Part shown: piece after piece, positions 10,285-23,945 of the stretch
Layout of the letters: every line of letters begins with the position of its first letter
Position numbering within the stretch: position 1 is the first letter of the stretch
Source: Bryoerythrophyllum caledonicum
Taxonomy: Eukaryota > Streptophyta > Bryopsida > Pottiales > Pottiaceae
Direction: 5' to 3'
Assembly: GCA_963971425.1 (NCBI GenBank)
Contig: OZ020515.1
Location: 11,300,291-11,364,290, forward strand
DNA: 64,000 bases
Notes under the pieces: model-generated
The model's database searches: none
Seen by the model: only the letters and a program-made list of their open reading frames with translations
What the model was told of the DNA's origin: nothing
Translations under genes and position numbers: made by a program

Positions 10285-11339
10285 CATTGTTCCAATGAAA
10301 CATGTTTCTGTACGTTTCCGAACGTACAGAAACGTTCGTTTCAAAAGGCGTTCCGAGACGGAAAGTCAACTTTAGGGGCCTAAGTCGCCTACTACAGTAC
10401 TACCTACCTCCTCGCCGCCATGAGCTCCATCAACCTCGTCGTGTTCCTCATCACCGCACGCTTCATCAATGCCGCCGATCTCTATCGGTCTCCGCAGTTT
10501 TTGAGGACATAGAAGCTCTTGGTAGCTTATCCTCTGTACAAACGGACATATTCTGATCAGTAACATTCATCTCGTGCTCTTTATTCAATCCTTGGGCTGA
10601 ACCACTCAGCAACAGAATTGGACGAACTCATGGGCTCCTCACGCCATCGAGGATTCAGCGACAGGCCTGTCAAGTTCTAACCTCTATAATTAAGTAGTGA
10701 GAGGAACATGGGATTTAGCTCCTGTCTGGCGGTCAGGGGCGTTCACAACTAGAGATAGAAGACCATTATGCATTCTTGTATGAGCGAGAAGCATCTCAGC
10801 ACACTCGAAAGACACAAGTATCTCGAAGTGCTATTCAGGTGTTAAGGATGCCAACTTCAGATAACTCTCAATCCGAGGAAATACGTTCTTCGAGTGAAAC
10901 TGAGAATTTGTCTGCAATAAGCGATCACGACCCAACACAGAAGAATATATCTGGAAGCAGCACAGACGATGATGGCAACCTTGCTACTTCTGAGTTTCAC
11001 GATTATGATAGCTATGATCCACATGATTTTGCTCGCAAGAGGCCTCGTTTTTGTTCTATCTCCTCCGATTATGATGAAGAAAGAGAAGGATCCGAATCCT
11101 AGAAGAAAGGAGCATTCTGTCCATTTTTATGTATTTGGTTTGATTTTATACAGTTCTCTTTTGTTTGGGAGTTGAATGAGACCAAGAGCTTCCTTCTACA
11201 TCTTGTGTAGTAACTATTTGTCATTGTGAAACATCTTGCATTTTTTGTGTCAGAAGTGTGTTTCGAAACGTTTCAATGCGTTTCAAAACGCGTTTCGAAA
11301 CGTGTTTCAATGCGTTTCGAAACGCACTATGGAACTATG
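10285..11339. mobile_element. hAT-like element inserted in PPR gene
   Basis: A 1055-bp insertion flanked by a perfect 8-bp direct repeat, actgggac (10277-10284 and 11340-11347), the hallmark of hAT transposition. The termini are short imperfect inverted repeats, CATTGTTCCA at the left and CATAGTTCCA read from the right. Subterminal regions carry clustered gtttcgaaacg-like motifs (about 10300-10345 and 11255-11325), as hAT transposases bind. Removing the insert and one repeat restores the PPR frame. No hAT transposase (BED finger, DDE or dimerisation domain) is recognisable inside, so it is probably non-autonomous. Confidence 0.9.
10776..11102 (+). CDS. Acidic Ser-rich ORF inside the hAT-like element
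   Basis: An open frame of 108 codons; the same frame extends upstream to about 10750 (EIEDHYAFLYEREASQH). The C-terminal half is strongly acidic and Ser/Asp-rich (SSSETENLSAISDHDP, SSTDDDGNL) and ends with a basic patch (ARKRPRF) followed by DYDEEREGSES. I do not recognise the family. It may be a captured exon or the tail of a degraded transposon protein. Being carried within the mobile element is the only functional hint. Confidence 0.35.
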   Translation: MYEREASQHTRKTQVSRSAIQVLRMPTSDNSQSEEIRSSSETENLSAISDHDPTQKNISGSSTDDDGNLATSEFHDYDSYDPHDFARKRPRFCSISSDYDEEREGSES

Positions 11340-12529
11340 ACTGGGACGGCAGGTGCATGACCACATCCTCCATTCCGGGCTGAAACCCATCGTCTACATA
11401 ACCAACACCCTCCTCAAGTTGTACACGCACAGTGGCAATGTCGCCAAAGCGCGGCAGATCTTCGACACATTTCCCTGGAAGACGATTGTGTCTTGGAACG
11501 TCATGGTTGCAGGGAACGGGCACCATGGCCACACTGAGGAAGCTTTTTCGCTCCTTCGGCGCATGCAATTGGAGGGGTTCGTGCCGGACAAGATCACGTA
11601 CATCAGCATTCTCACAGCCTGTTCCAGCCCTGCGGAGTTGGAGCGAGGGAGAGAGGTCCACGCCCGGGTTCTAGCATCCGGATTAGCGTCGGACACAGAC
11701 GTGGGGAATGCCTTGATCAGCATGTATGCCAAGTGCGGAAGCATCTGGGAGGCTCGCCAGGTCTTCGACGAAATGGGTACGCGAGATGTGGTCTCCTGGA
11801 CCTCGTTAACTGGAGCGTATACTGGTGAGAAATCCCTTTAGATTTACCACAAGATGCTACAGGAAGGTTTCCAGCCTACCAGGATCACGTACATGAACGT
11901 CTTGAACGCGTGTGGCAATCTAAAGCAGGAAAAAGAGGTCCACACGCACATCATGAACGCTGGGTACAGTCCAATGTTAGCGTTGGGACGGCTCTGGTGA
12001 AGATGTACCTCAAGTGCGGCGCCGTACGTCAAGCTCGCACATCAAGTGTTTGAGGGTCTTCCGCACCGAGATATCATTGCGTGGAAGACAATGATCGGCG
12101 GACTGGGCGAGAGCGGCCATTGGGAGGAGGCGTACCAAACGTTCTGCAGCATGGAGACACCCCCAGACTAGAGCTAGTTCACGAGCGTTCTCAACGCATG
12201 TGCGCGTTCAGGAGGGTTACCACGCTGGAGAGGTTCACGCTCGCGCCGTGGGAGCTGGGATGGTCTCCGACGTCAGAGTTGGAAACGCCCTCATCCACAT
12301 GTACTCCAAAGCCGGTAGCCTGAAGGACGTCCGCCATGTCTTCGACACGATGCTCACTCGAGATGTCATCTCATGGACGACCATGATCGGAGGATATGCT
12401 GAGTATTCACCTGTCGAGTCGTTCACCCTCTTCAAGCAAATGTTGTGGGGCGGGAGATCGTTGCTAGAGACGCGAATCGCTTCCATCACTTCAGAGATGG
12501 TGTGTGCTCTTGCGGCGACCATAGGTGAC
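11340..12529 (+). pseudogene. PPR gene, 3' part, multiply broken
   Basis: PLS-type pentatricopeptide repeats: NTLLKLYTHSGNVAKARQIF, VSWNVMVAG, EAFSLLRRMQLEGFVPDKITY, LISMYAKCGSIWEARQVFDEM, VISWTTMIGGYA and similar. Such proteins bind organellar RNA for editing or processing. The first frame (to 11841) ends at TAG 11839-11841. Recognisable repeats continue in the same frame to about 11965, shift frame near 11967 (VGTALVKMYLKCGAV) and near 12045 (HQVFEGLPHRDIIAW). They meet TAG at 12169 and 12175, then shift again near 12215 (HAGEVHARAV...). No E, E+ or DYW domain follows. With the hAT insertion upstream, the gene is dead. Which damage came first cannot be read from sequence. Confidence 0.9.
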
Positions 12530-12622
12530 TAAAAGATCCATTTTCTCAAACTCATTAGAAAAAATCGATTCTCATTGTAAGTACAAAGCTTCATTCTTTA
12601 CAATATTTACAGCTGTATCAAC

Positions 12623-13188
12623 TCAGTCGCGGTTGATAGCGAAATCAGAGATTTGTATACTCTCCTTTCTTAGGAGCGTGTAGTTACCACTGCTGCGGGT
12701 CACTATGTGATAACCGAAGATGTATTGTCCATACAAAGGACGCTCATCCTGACCTAGAATCTCTGCAACTGGATCTACGTATACCTGCATGGTGGGATTA
12801 AATTTAAACAGCAGAAAGGAGAACCGTTCCTTGTTCTCGTTCTCCACGACGCGGTGCTCAATACTCTGGTATTTGTCGTTGCTTCACACCTAATATACAC
12901 ATGGATACAAATTAGAAAATACTAAGGATACAGATTGAAACACTTACATGGGTAGAAAAAAGAGTATGAAGTGCACCTGAAATGCATCGCCGACGTTGAT
13001 GACAAATGCATCACGGCGTGGCTGCACTCCAACCCACTCTCCATCCTTGCGTTCGAGAGCCATTGGTTATGAGTTTGCGAGAGCTTCCCCTCGTCCACAT
13101 GCAGCTTGAATTCTCCGCTAATCGCAAAGTCGAATAACTCTTTCCAATGCCTCTTGTTCTTCGTCAGCTCGGTGTCGTAGTAACTCAA
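12623..13188 (-). pseudogene. 2-oxoglutarate/Fe(II) dioxygenase fragment
   Basis: Three minus-strand pieces match the plant DOXC family in order. Piece A (13188-13056) reads YYDTELTKNKRHWKELFDF. Piece B (13055-12977, another frame) reads RKDGEWVGVQPRRDAF then VINVGDAFQ and ends at a plausible donor CAG/GTGCAC. Piece C (12889-12623) follows an acceptor TTAG and reads SNDKYQSIEHRVV, NENKERFSF and, at the end, RKESIQISDFA. The third Fe ligand (His in EHRVV) and the 2OG-binding R-x-S (ERFSF) are present. The region with the first two Fe ligands (HxD) is missing between A and B. Piece C starts GTG TGA AGC, where the family has Val-Trp-Ser, so Trp became stop. No active enzyme can be made. Confidence 0.85.
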
Positions 13189-14007
13189 TTCATTATCAAG
13201 AGTTTAACTTTGGCACTTTCGGGATAACAATGAAGGTGCCCAAAAATGGTGATCTATTTCCAAGGGATCAGAAAAATTCACCTTTCGTTTCTCCTCGACA
13301 GGTGAAGGTGCCCAAAACTTCGACCCTGTCATCTATCAATGAAGGGCCCTCCACTTCAGTGTATATGTAGTAGGTCTCGTTCCAGATGACGAAAGAAAGT
13401 CTGTTGAAAGTTACCACTGTAGCGTGGATGATATTGCTTCTGATGAGGTGAATGTGGACTTGATCATGTTTCTGATTTCGTTGTCTCTTGCGCGGGGGTA
13501 CCGTGGAAGCATCAGTCAGGTGCCTTACTTATCTTTTGGAGTGGCATGCTACAAGAGGACGATCGTTAATTGACATGACTCAAAATTATTGTCTGCCTTT
13601 GTACATACAGGAAAACTCCGTAGGCCTCAATGTACTTATACACCACGAGTGAACAGTGGACTGTACTATAAGTCAACTCCATTTGAAGTGCGTGACGTTG
13701 TGTATTTTATTTGAAGTTTGTAGGTTTTATCAAGGCTCTTGTAGACTGAAAATTCTACAAGTTGAGTAATATCAAGTCAATCTCCTCTCAACTCGTTCGT
13801 ATATGAGAATTTGTATCCCGATTCTTGACATATATCAATGATAATATTGATTTAGTCAATTGCACACGATTTTCTAGTCTCGATTCCTCGCTTACACTCA
13901 TGTCACACTATTTTTGACAGGCAAGCTCGATCTGCGGACGGGAATGCGTGCGTACAATGTCACATATCATCATCCTTTGTTTATTTTTAAGGTGAACTTG
14001 TTGCATG
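13189..14007. other. Intergenic, no gene supported
   Basis: gaaggtgcccaaaa occurs twice (about 13230 and 13305). No coding or RNA gene recognised. Confidence 0.5.
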
Positions 14008-14212
14008 CACTACAAGAAAACAGGGCGGTTAGCAACGTTTTGAAAAAGTTCTTAATAACGTCTGGGGAGGTGTTTTTTTAAAATAACAACGTTCTAGCTG
14101 TTGCTTCTAAACAAAGCAACATTTAAAACATTGTTTTTTTAAAAAAACACCTCCCCAGACGTTATTAAGAACTTTTTCAAAACGTTGCTAACCACCCTGT
14201 TTTCTTGTAGTG
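14008..14212. mobile_element. CACTA-type foldback MITE
   Basis: A 205-bp near-perfect palindrome that starts CACTACAAGAAAA and ends TTTTCTTGTAGTG, flanked by the 3-bp duplication ATG (14005-14007 and 14213-14215). CACTA termini with 3-bp TSDs are the En/Spm signature. The arms match over more than 70 bp with one mismatch near the end (cagggcgg versus cagggtgg), leaving a loop of only about 35 bp. Such near-identity points to recent activity. RNA from it would form a long hairpin suitable for small-RNA processing (inference). Confidence 0.92.
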
Positions 14213-14215
14213 ATG

Positions 14216-15043
14216 TAAATATTCTGTACTATCTTCACCATGAAGCTTTCTCCTGCAAGAATCTGAGTGTAGATGGCTTTCAATCTGAAGACACGTCTTG
14301 CATTCTTACATGATCATTCCTTTGTAGAGATACAACCTTCCTGCACTCTCATACAACCGAGTATGCGAAATACTGGATCCACAGCTCCTCCATTCGTACC
14401 CTCTTTTGGTGGGTGCGATGAACTCAGAAAATGATGAAGCTAGTGCATCGACATTGAACTGTTTCTAACAAATGCTGAAAAGTTTGTCCTATTGCACATG
14501 CGTCTAGGGGACCAGTTATTACAATATTATTCGACTTCTGCCACACCTTATTCTCTGGTTTCACAACTGGTACCAAGTGAGCGAAAAGCTATGGCCCAGA
14601 ATAGTACCCATGGAGAGTAGTCTTATGCCTCAGACTGCGGACACATCCATAATATGCCTATATTCGGTACCTGCTTCAGCTCCTCCAAATCTAGCTTCAC
14701 AAACTGTCGTTTAATGCCAACCATTGGGAGTACCATCGTTTTATTTAGGCCGTGGTTGTTTGATGAAAAGTTGTGTATGTAGGTCGGATTCCAGGAGAGT
14801 TTTTCGAACAAGATTCTTTGATCAGAGAGCATTTTGAACAAGATTAAGTTTGTCATATTAGACATCGCCACTTGAAACTGTAACAAATTAGACCAGAAAC
14901 GGTAACAATTTGGAGATGCTCACGCATTCATGAAAGCTTGAAACACCAGCCTCGCCCAGAAACAAATCTGATGACGTGTGGTGAGTACAATAGTTCGGAA
15001 TACATGCATTCCACTGTAGTCCCTACATCGCCCTAAACGAAAC
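14216..15043. other. Intergenic, no gene supported
   Basis: A minus-strand frame of 87 codons (14623-14886) has no recognisable motif. Downstream flank of the membrane-protein gene. Confidence 0.45.
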
Positions 15044-15517
15044 CTAATTGCCCTTGAAATGGGCCCTGAACACATCCCGAGTCGCTAGCATGTAAAGAAA
15101 TGCTAGAAGTACGAGAAAACACAGAATTAAAACTGGCATAGAGTAATAAATGATAGCAAATGCAGTCGGCCAGCGTAGCATGAAAAGTCCCAAAAGTACA
15201 AGGATATGTCCTTCGTTGGTGTTATCCAGAAACTGTAACCTCGGATAATGGGACAATACGTGCATTCTCGCTAGCATATATGCGAAAACGATCTGTCCCT
15301 CGGGACCGAGATCCTGTAAGTCAACCTCCTCAATGTCCACGCCGGCGATTTCACGAAACCATCTCATATCCACCTTCATCATATCAAGACTAGGAAGCAA
15401 GAGCTTCCTGGTCTGGATCTGCTTGGCTCCACCTGAGTGGACATCTGCGATGATGACCAACGGGATGAAGCAGCAAAGTATCAGCGCAGCCAAAAAACAG
15501 ACACGGTAGCAGCCCAT
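15044..15517 (-). CDS. Small membrane protein, unknown function
   Basis: 157 residues from ATG 15517 (MGCYRVCFLAALIL...). The ATG is chosen because it lies five bases after a strong acceptor (pyrimidine-rich tract ending TTTGCAG at 15523-15524) in good context (CCAAGATGG). Residues 7-24 form a signal peptide or first membrane helix. Residues about 40-100 are soluble and acidic (VDIEEVDLQDLGPEG). Residues about 104-145 are strongly hydrophobic, enough for one or two further helices, followed by a basic tail (RDVFRAHFKGN). I recognise no family. Because the ATG follows an acceptor, the gene needs a 5' leader exon; the 115-bp tandem repeat upstream supplies repeated GTGAGT donors on the same strand. 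Confidence 0.65.
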   Translation of the reverse strand: MGCYRVCFLAALILCCFIPLVIIADVHSGGAKQIQTRKLLLPSLDMMKVDMRWFREIAGVDIEEVDLQDLGPEGQIVFAYMLARMHVLSHYPRLQFLDNTNEGHILVLLGLFMLRWPTAFAIIYYSMPVLILCFLVLLAFLYMLATRDVFRAHFKGN

Positions 15518-15777
15518 CTTGGCTGCAAACACAAAGGAAATATATATCAGCACAATCATACAATAATACAACTGAAACAACGCACCAACTGTTGGAAAAC
15601 ATACAAAAAATTTCGAGAGCTGAAACAGTTCATCAACTGATATCGATTATCCAAAGTCAGCTTCACCATTAACCAAAATCAGCTTCCCCATAAGTCAGCA
15701 AGATTACCCAATTCAGCTTCACGATTACCCAACCCAACCCAAGATCAGGAAAGCCTCGAGTCCTTCTAGCGTCAAAA

Positions 15778-16150
15778 CAAGACACTTAAGAAAGATCAGG
15801 AAAACCACTCACCTCCTGTCACAGCTTGCATCAAAGAAACCCTGAATGGGGCGTCACGCAAGACCACGAACTCCCTCCTTCTAGCGCCAAAACAACACAC
15901 AAAAGAAAGATTAGGAAAACCACTCACCTCCTGTCACAGCTTGCATCAACGAAACCCTGAATGGGGCGTCACGCAAGACCACGAACTCCCTCCTTCTAGC
16001 GCCAAAACAACACACAAAAGAAAGATCAGGAAAACCACTCACCTCCTGTCACAGCTTGCATCAACGAAACCCTGAATGCGCAAGACCACGAACTCCCTCC
16101 TTCTAGCGCCAAAACAACACACAATAGACAGATCAGCTTGCATCAACGAA
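15778..16150 (-). repeat. 115-bp tandem repeat carrying a repeated exon
   Basis: Three full copies and a partial fourth; acctcctgtcacag starts at 15811, 15926 and 16041, an exact 115-bp period. Near 16078 the unit has lost about 10 bp (gggcgtcacg absent). On the minus strand each unit carries a possible acceptor (ggcgctag) followed by an exon-like block and a consensus donor (caggag/gtgagt). The repeat thus reads as a tandemly duplicated 5' leader exon of the membrane-protein gene at 15044-15517. The last copy overlaps an open frame at 16039-16431, which I do not consider a separate gene. Confidence 0.75.
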
Positions 16151-16406
16151 GCCTTGAATCGAAGACAACATACAGCGCCATGCACGTCGAGGGAGTCGGG
16201 GAGCCTTCCTGACGATGGTGCCAGGATCATAACCGGGTCTGACCATAACCGGTTGGTGCCCGGATCTGAAAGGGTATCATCCGCGTTTTCTACTTCTTCT
16301 TTTCTTTTTCTTGCTTTTTTCCTCAATTCTAACCACTTTTTGTATGTACATGACCATATTTCACTCTGTAGGATACAAAAAATCGATTTAAATTTAGCAT
16401 GAATAA

Positions 16407-16542
16407 CACCCTTGGATTGAAAAATTTTCATTTAACATCTTTCATTTGGAGGTCATTTCACACTTTGAACATTATCATGTTCAAAGACGACATTATACGT
16501 GTAGAGTATTGTGGCCGTTAGTGGCACCTTCTGACGTTTAAA
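16407..16542. repeat. Dispersed repeat, copy 1
   Basis: Shares blocks cttggattga, tttcatttggaggtcatttc, acgtgtagag/aatactgtggc-like and caccttctgacgttta with 27957-28064, in the same orientation. No termini could be defined. Confidence 0.6.
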
Positions 16543-16861
16543 CTAGGAAATAGGATTTTCTTTTGAGAATGTTACTTGAATCAATTCTTTTACTTTGAAA
16601 CTATACTTTTAACTTCTATTGGATTAAAGTAAAAGTAATAGAGTATATTTTTTTTTGCCCTCTATCTATGGGGACGATAGAAGTTCAACAACCAGTTCCC
16701 TCCATAACATATGCAAAGAGAGAGACACTTTATGTTAAAGTAAAAGTCAGCTTAGAAACGATCAGTAGTTTCTATATCCGCATAAGGTAAAAAGAACTTA
16801 TGTTTCTATATCCACTCAAAGTAAAGTGAGCTTGTAGTTTACTTTACCTTCTAGAGGAAAG

Positions 16862-16869
16862 TATATAAG
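16862..16869 (+). promoter_or_regulatory. Candidate TATA box for SRP54
   Basis: tatataag lies about 290 bp upstream of the SRP54 ATG. The following 250 bp are pyrimidine-rich and lack in-frame starts, consistent with a 5' UTR. Position-based inference. Confidence 0.4.
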
Positions 16870-17152
16870 GCAAACTCTCCCACAGAGTTGAAGACACTTC
16901 TCCATAGCTAATATATTCTGAATATATTTATTTTATTTGCTCTCTCTCTTATATTTTGGTTTTCCTAGAGTCTGTAGCTATATTTCCTTACAGTATTTAG
17001 CTCCATCTTAACACTTTATTCACTACTCTCTCGTTTTTCTTGGTGTGGTCGTCGTCATAGCCAATAACTTAAGAGGCAATATACTTGGCTTCCATTTTCC
17101 AGGTATTCTTTTCTCGGATCACATTGCTTCGGAGCTTCACACAAGTAGGTAG

Positions 17153-19814
<2,662 letters not shown>

Positions 19815-21034
19815 CCCTTTAATGCCGATAGGACCATTTTAGAGTCAATATGGCATGTTTTTCAAGCTTTGTGAAGAATTTTTTGCTCTGCTTGCTTTCT
19901 AGTTTTCTTTGCGTTTGTTGCCCCACCGATGATGCTTTGACTTTCACAAATGGCATCCCGATTGGTGCAAGCATCAGCAAGTTATAGTGATTTCCCTGCA
20001 GTAGAATCTTAGATTCTCTGTGCTGAAATATACCATGTGCTTAAATGCCATTCTGCTATGTTTGGAACAATGATCTTAGATTTTATCTAGCGAGAATGCC
20101 CTCATAGGCCATAAAGTTAAGATTCAGGTCATTCCATGACTTCATTTGATTATGTGAATCAACTCTTTGAGATCCATGAATGAGGAATCTTAAGAGCCGT
20201 TTAGGAGTGCTATGCTAGGGTTGTATATTACGCCATGTAATCATAGCATAGGCTACCGTAAATGAACCCTTAGTTTGGCACCTCCATGCCGAATAATCAA
20301 TCAAAGTAAAAAAAAGAATTTTGGCATCCAAAATAGCAATAAAATAATTTTGACAAGAATTTACATATTACTATATTTAGCACCTTTTGACAACCATGGG
20401 TCTTGATCCCAAGACCTTCAAGTTCCAAATCCGAACCTTCATGCAATATGCCTATTCAAATAGGTTCCAAAAACCTAGTGTTTTTGAAGGTCTTTAGGAG
20501 ATAATTCTAAAAATATAAATTGAGTAAAAAACAAGTATTCCTATGAATATTACTTCTTAAACATTTACAATACTGAAATGCAATATCCAAAACTTTTAAC
20601 AAGCTATTTATGTTTTGCCAAATCTTACCATTATCAATGTTTGACTTTCTATCCTTGTCAATCTTACCATTGTCAATCCTCTTACTATGACAAAGATAAG
20701 GCTTCAGTCACTAAGTGCAAAGAATAGAAACAAGTGAAAACCATAGTTGCCAGGTCCCTCAACTAATAAAATATAAAAAAGAAAAATGCTCTCTGACCAA
20801 TGGGAACATGAGTCATGACAATTTAATTTTTATTTAATTTTTTTTTCCTTCTCCCATCATGCCATTAGTTGTGTTGTGGTGACTCACCAATGACTCACAT
20901 GCTTCACATACCGGGCATCTTGGCAACATGTTCCTTTCCCATCTCCTTTTGCCCTTTACTTTGCCGCAAAAAGAAATGATTCTATTTCACACACCCACTT
21001 ACACATTTTCTTTAGAGAATTTGTCTAGGTCTTA
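19815..21034. other. SRP54 3' flank and AT-rich intergenic
   Basis: Contains the SRP54 3' UTR. From about 20208 to 20620 it resembles, diverged, the TA-flanked repeat at 33671-34038 (shared wording around gctaccgta, ccgaataat, ttttgaca, cttgatcccaagacct). No gene seen. Confidence 0.5.
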
Positions 21035-21485
21035 GGGCCTCTTTACACTAGAGGCGAGAGGCCGTGAGGAGAGAAATTTCAGCCAATGGGAGGCGTAGAA
21101 ATCGAGAAGACCAAAGAATGTCACTTTACACCCGATTTTTTCACTCCAAGGGACGAAAGAGGAGAAAATGACATGGACAACACTTTTGTCCTCCGTGGCA
21201 ACGAAAGTGCATAATAATGAGGGCCCCCGGAATTATAGTTAGGCCTACCTCAAGAGGTGGGCCTAACTATAAATCCGGGGGGCCATTGGCCAAAAAACTC
21301 ACAACCAATCATTTAATATATTTAAAGATGAATTTTGAAAAAGCTCAACATTGGAGCTTTTGGCCTTCTCTCACTTTACACCACACCCAAAGTCCATGGC
21401 TTCTCAAGGATTGGCCTCTCAAGACTGTGCCATGGCCCAAGTGGAGTTTGGCAGGAGGCTTCTCGTTTCTAATGTAAAGAGGCCC
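21035..21485. mobile_element. Harbinger-like MITE, TTA target duplication
   Basis: Starts gggcctctttacac; read from the right end it starts gggcctctttacat. TTA flanks both ends (21032-21034, 21486-21488). Length 451 bp. Same terminal logic as 589-1335 and 23549-23942. A second palindrome is nested inside at 21221-21284. Confidence 0.82.
21221..21284. repeat. Nested 64-bp palindrome
   Basis: Arms begin gggcccccggaattatag and close with ctataaatccggggggcc; the centre is cctcaagagg. Almost fully self-complementary. It could be a foldback insertion or part of the host MITE; no clear target duplication. Confidence 0.75.
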
Positions 21486-21488
21486 TTA

Positions 21489-22470
21489 GAATGGATGGAG
21501 ATTGGCAACAACTTGGTGTTGAGAGTGCCTTTCTTTCTGTCCTTTGATATTGAAGTTGTGCAATTTTACGATCTCAATATTGATGTTGTGTTTGAAGTTG
21601 AAAATAAAGCTACAAACTAACCCCTATGACTCTGTGGCTGGGGCGTGGTTTGCACAAAAGCTAAGTCTAAAAGTAGTGGTTTTTGCACTAAGAGGGGAAA
21701 AGGATGGCTTGCTCCATTCCCATATGAACATGCACAAATTATGCATGTTATGGGATTTGATTGCACATGGTAGAAGAGTGCCCTTTCACCTCTTGACAAA
21801 ACTTGGATTATTTAACCCTCAAGGACAGAGACTGTGTTTCACTAAAACAACCCTAACACTGCCTCAATACTAGATGAGACATTGTAAAACTGATGGAAAC
21901 AACCTTTCCCTATTTTCATCTGTAGAATCTTCAAGTTGACTACTACGAGATGACACTCAAAAAATTTCGTAATCTTTGATGGCACGGATTTTAGATATTT
22001 GCATTTTGAAGAGTACAACAAGAGTCATTTTCTTCCTTACAGAGATAGGGTCAATGTTCTTTAACTGGATGTAATGGCGTATTATTTGACTATACATAGC
22101 ATATTAAGTTATATGGATCTAGGTTCTACCGTGTGTTAGGTCATTGCGCTCCAAAAATCACAAGTATTGGAAGTGTTGAGTGTAAAAGAAATGGAGTTGC
22201 GATGACTACTAGGGATATAGAAAGTAGTCATATATTTAGAAAAGCCATTTCACATGTTGAATTAAAAAATGGTTGTGGGATCTTGAATCCCAATGGTGGA
22301 TAGAATCATTATGCCTCCTTCTGTTAGGAAAAAATGAGTTTATGAACTTTTTTCTTACTACGTTGACAATAGTCATCCTCTTTGAGTAGTGTAGATAGTG
22401 TGCTCTCATTAAAAAATCTTCATCGGAAGTGAAAACTACAACCCTTTCAAATCATATGGTATCACTACAC
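21489..22470. other. Intergenic, no gene supported
   Basis: A plus frame at 21544-21873 encodes about 109 residues with no family resemblance. Otherwise AT-rich sequence. Confidence 0.45.
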
Positions 22471-22679
22471 TAAACATCGCATTAGTGTATCACACACTAT
22501 TTGATTTATAAATGCTATAACTTTTTGCTTTTGATAAATATTTTACTAGAAGCACAACTGTCGTAACTAGTCAAAGAGGCGGATCATTGTACACATAGTT
22601 GGTAAATTTTTTCTTCAAGTGTAAAAATTTGTAGCCTTCATAAAACAAGTAGTGTATGATACACTAAATATGATGTTTA
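22471..22679. mobile_element. Diverged foldback element
   Basis: The left end taaacatcgcattagtgtat and the right end, read inverted, ttaaacatcatatttagtg are imperfect inverted repeats. The similarity continues through cacactattt/acactacttg and gattta/gtttta. The 5' part (tttataaatgctataacttttt) recurs at about 36530, so this belongs to a dispersed family. Class uncertain. Confidence 0.55.
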
Positions 22680-23548
22680 ACCCCTAAAGGACCACGACCA
22701 ATCTTGCTCAAAAACTAGTCCAAATCTGTCACTGTCAAAAAGAGGCATAATGATCACATTCTAAAGTGAATTTTGGATTTTCAAACGTAAGATCTTAAAA
22801 TAGACTTCTATATAGAGATAACATACTTTTTTGGTTGCAATCCACCGCATAGATTGATAGATTATAGTGTTTAAAGTAAAAAACTATGGTTCAATGTCTT
22901 CTTCCTTGCGTTGAGTGGATCTGCAAACTTTGACTTCACTTCCTATCAAATTTTTACACTACACAAGTTCCAAATCTTTTACCATTGTCTTAAGCATGAT
23001 GTTAATTCCCTATGCACCAATTTTTAGAGGTACAAAAGAGGTGTAGCATATTCAAAAAATTTGAGCAAGGAGTGGAGATTCAAAAATGGCCAATTCATGT
23101 TTTATTTTTCTGTGAACTAAATATCTTTTAGAATTCTTATCCGAACGGTCAATATGAAGGTTTACAACACATCTTGTAGTAGAAAAAACAAAAAGTGAAA
23201 AATATAAAGATTTGTAAGTTTTATGAGGAAAAGAAGGAGTTTTTTTGTACCTTGGCCGAAAATGTGTGAATTTTTTGGACTTACGATAAAATGTGAATTT
23301 ACACTAAGGACAAGATTTTTTTTCAAATCTTCAAAGAAGTAAATATTCTTCATATGTACAAGAATCTCGATGTCAACAGAGACTTCCAAAAATAAAAATA
23401 AAAATACCTCCAAGTAGCTCTTACCAGGGACAATCTAGTAGAAAGGTTTCTAAATAGAAGATGTTTTTTCTAATATTAGGAAGCTGCCCAAAATTAAAAA
23501 AACTCTCTCCCAAGGAGATTTGGTCCTTTAGAGGTTAATGTACACTAA
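22680..23548. other. Intergenic, no gene supported
   Basis: AT-rich; the minus frame at 23162-23413 is low-complexity Phe/Leu-rich and not credible as a gene. Confidence 0.45.
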
Positions 23549-23942
23549 GGGGGGTTTTACACTATGGTGGAGAACTCCACCGGCCGGTCAAGAAGTCTCG
23601 GCCAAGACATGGTTATTTGAGGCGAGCGGTGGATGTTGGACAAGACAAAAAAAGAATAAAGTAATGCATGAAGAAGTTGCTCTTCTCCGGTGGTTTGGTT
23701 TCTTGTCCGGGGGTTTGAGGCCGGACAAGAAACGAGCCTAGCGGAGAAGAACTCTTCAAAAAAGTTTTGCCACATAGGCGGCCATGTCATTTTTTCATCC
23801 ATGCTTGAAGTTCTCCACCGGTCAAGTCTTGGCCGAAGTGTAAACCCAATCCGGTGAAGAACAATTTTTTCTCCAATCATATTGCTCCATTTCCCTTGAA
23901 TTCTTGACCGGTGAACTTCTCCACCATAGTGTAAAGCGGCCC
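23549..23942. mobile_element. Harbinger-like MITE, TAA target duplication
   Basis: A 394-bp element with TIRs sharing tttacactatggtggagaa, GGG ends and TAA flanks (23546-23548, 23943-23945). The right part matches 589-790 inverted (gccatgtcattttttcatcc, catgcttgaagtt). It has no transposase and is the better-preserved member of that family. Confidence 0.85.
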
Positions 23943-23945
23943 TAA

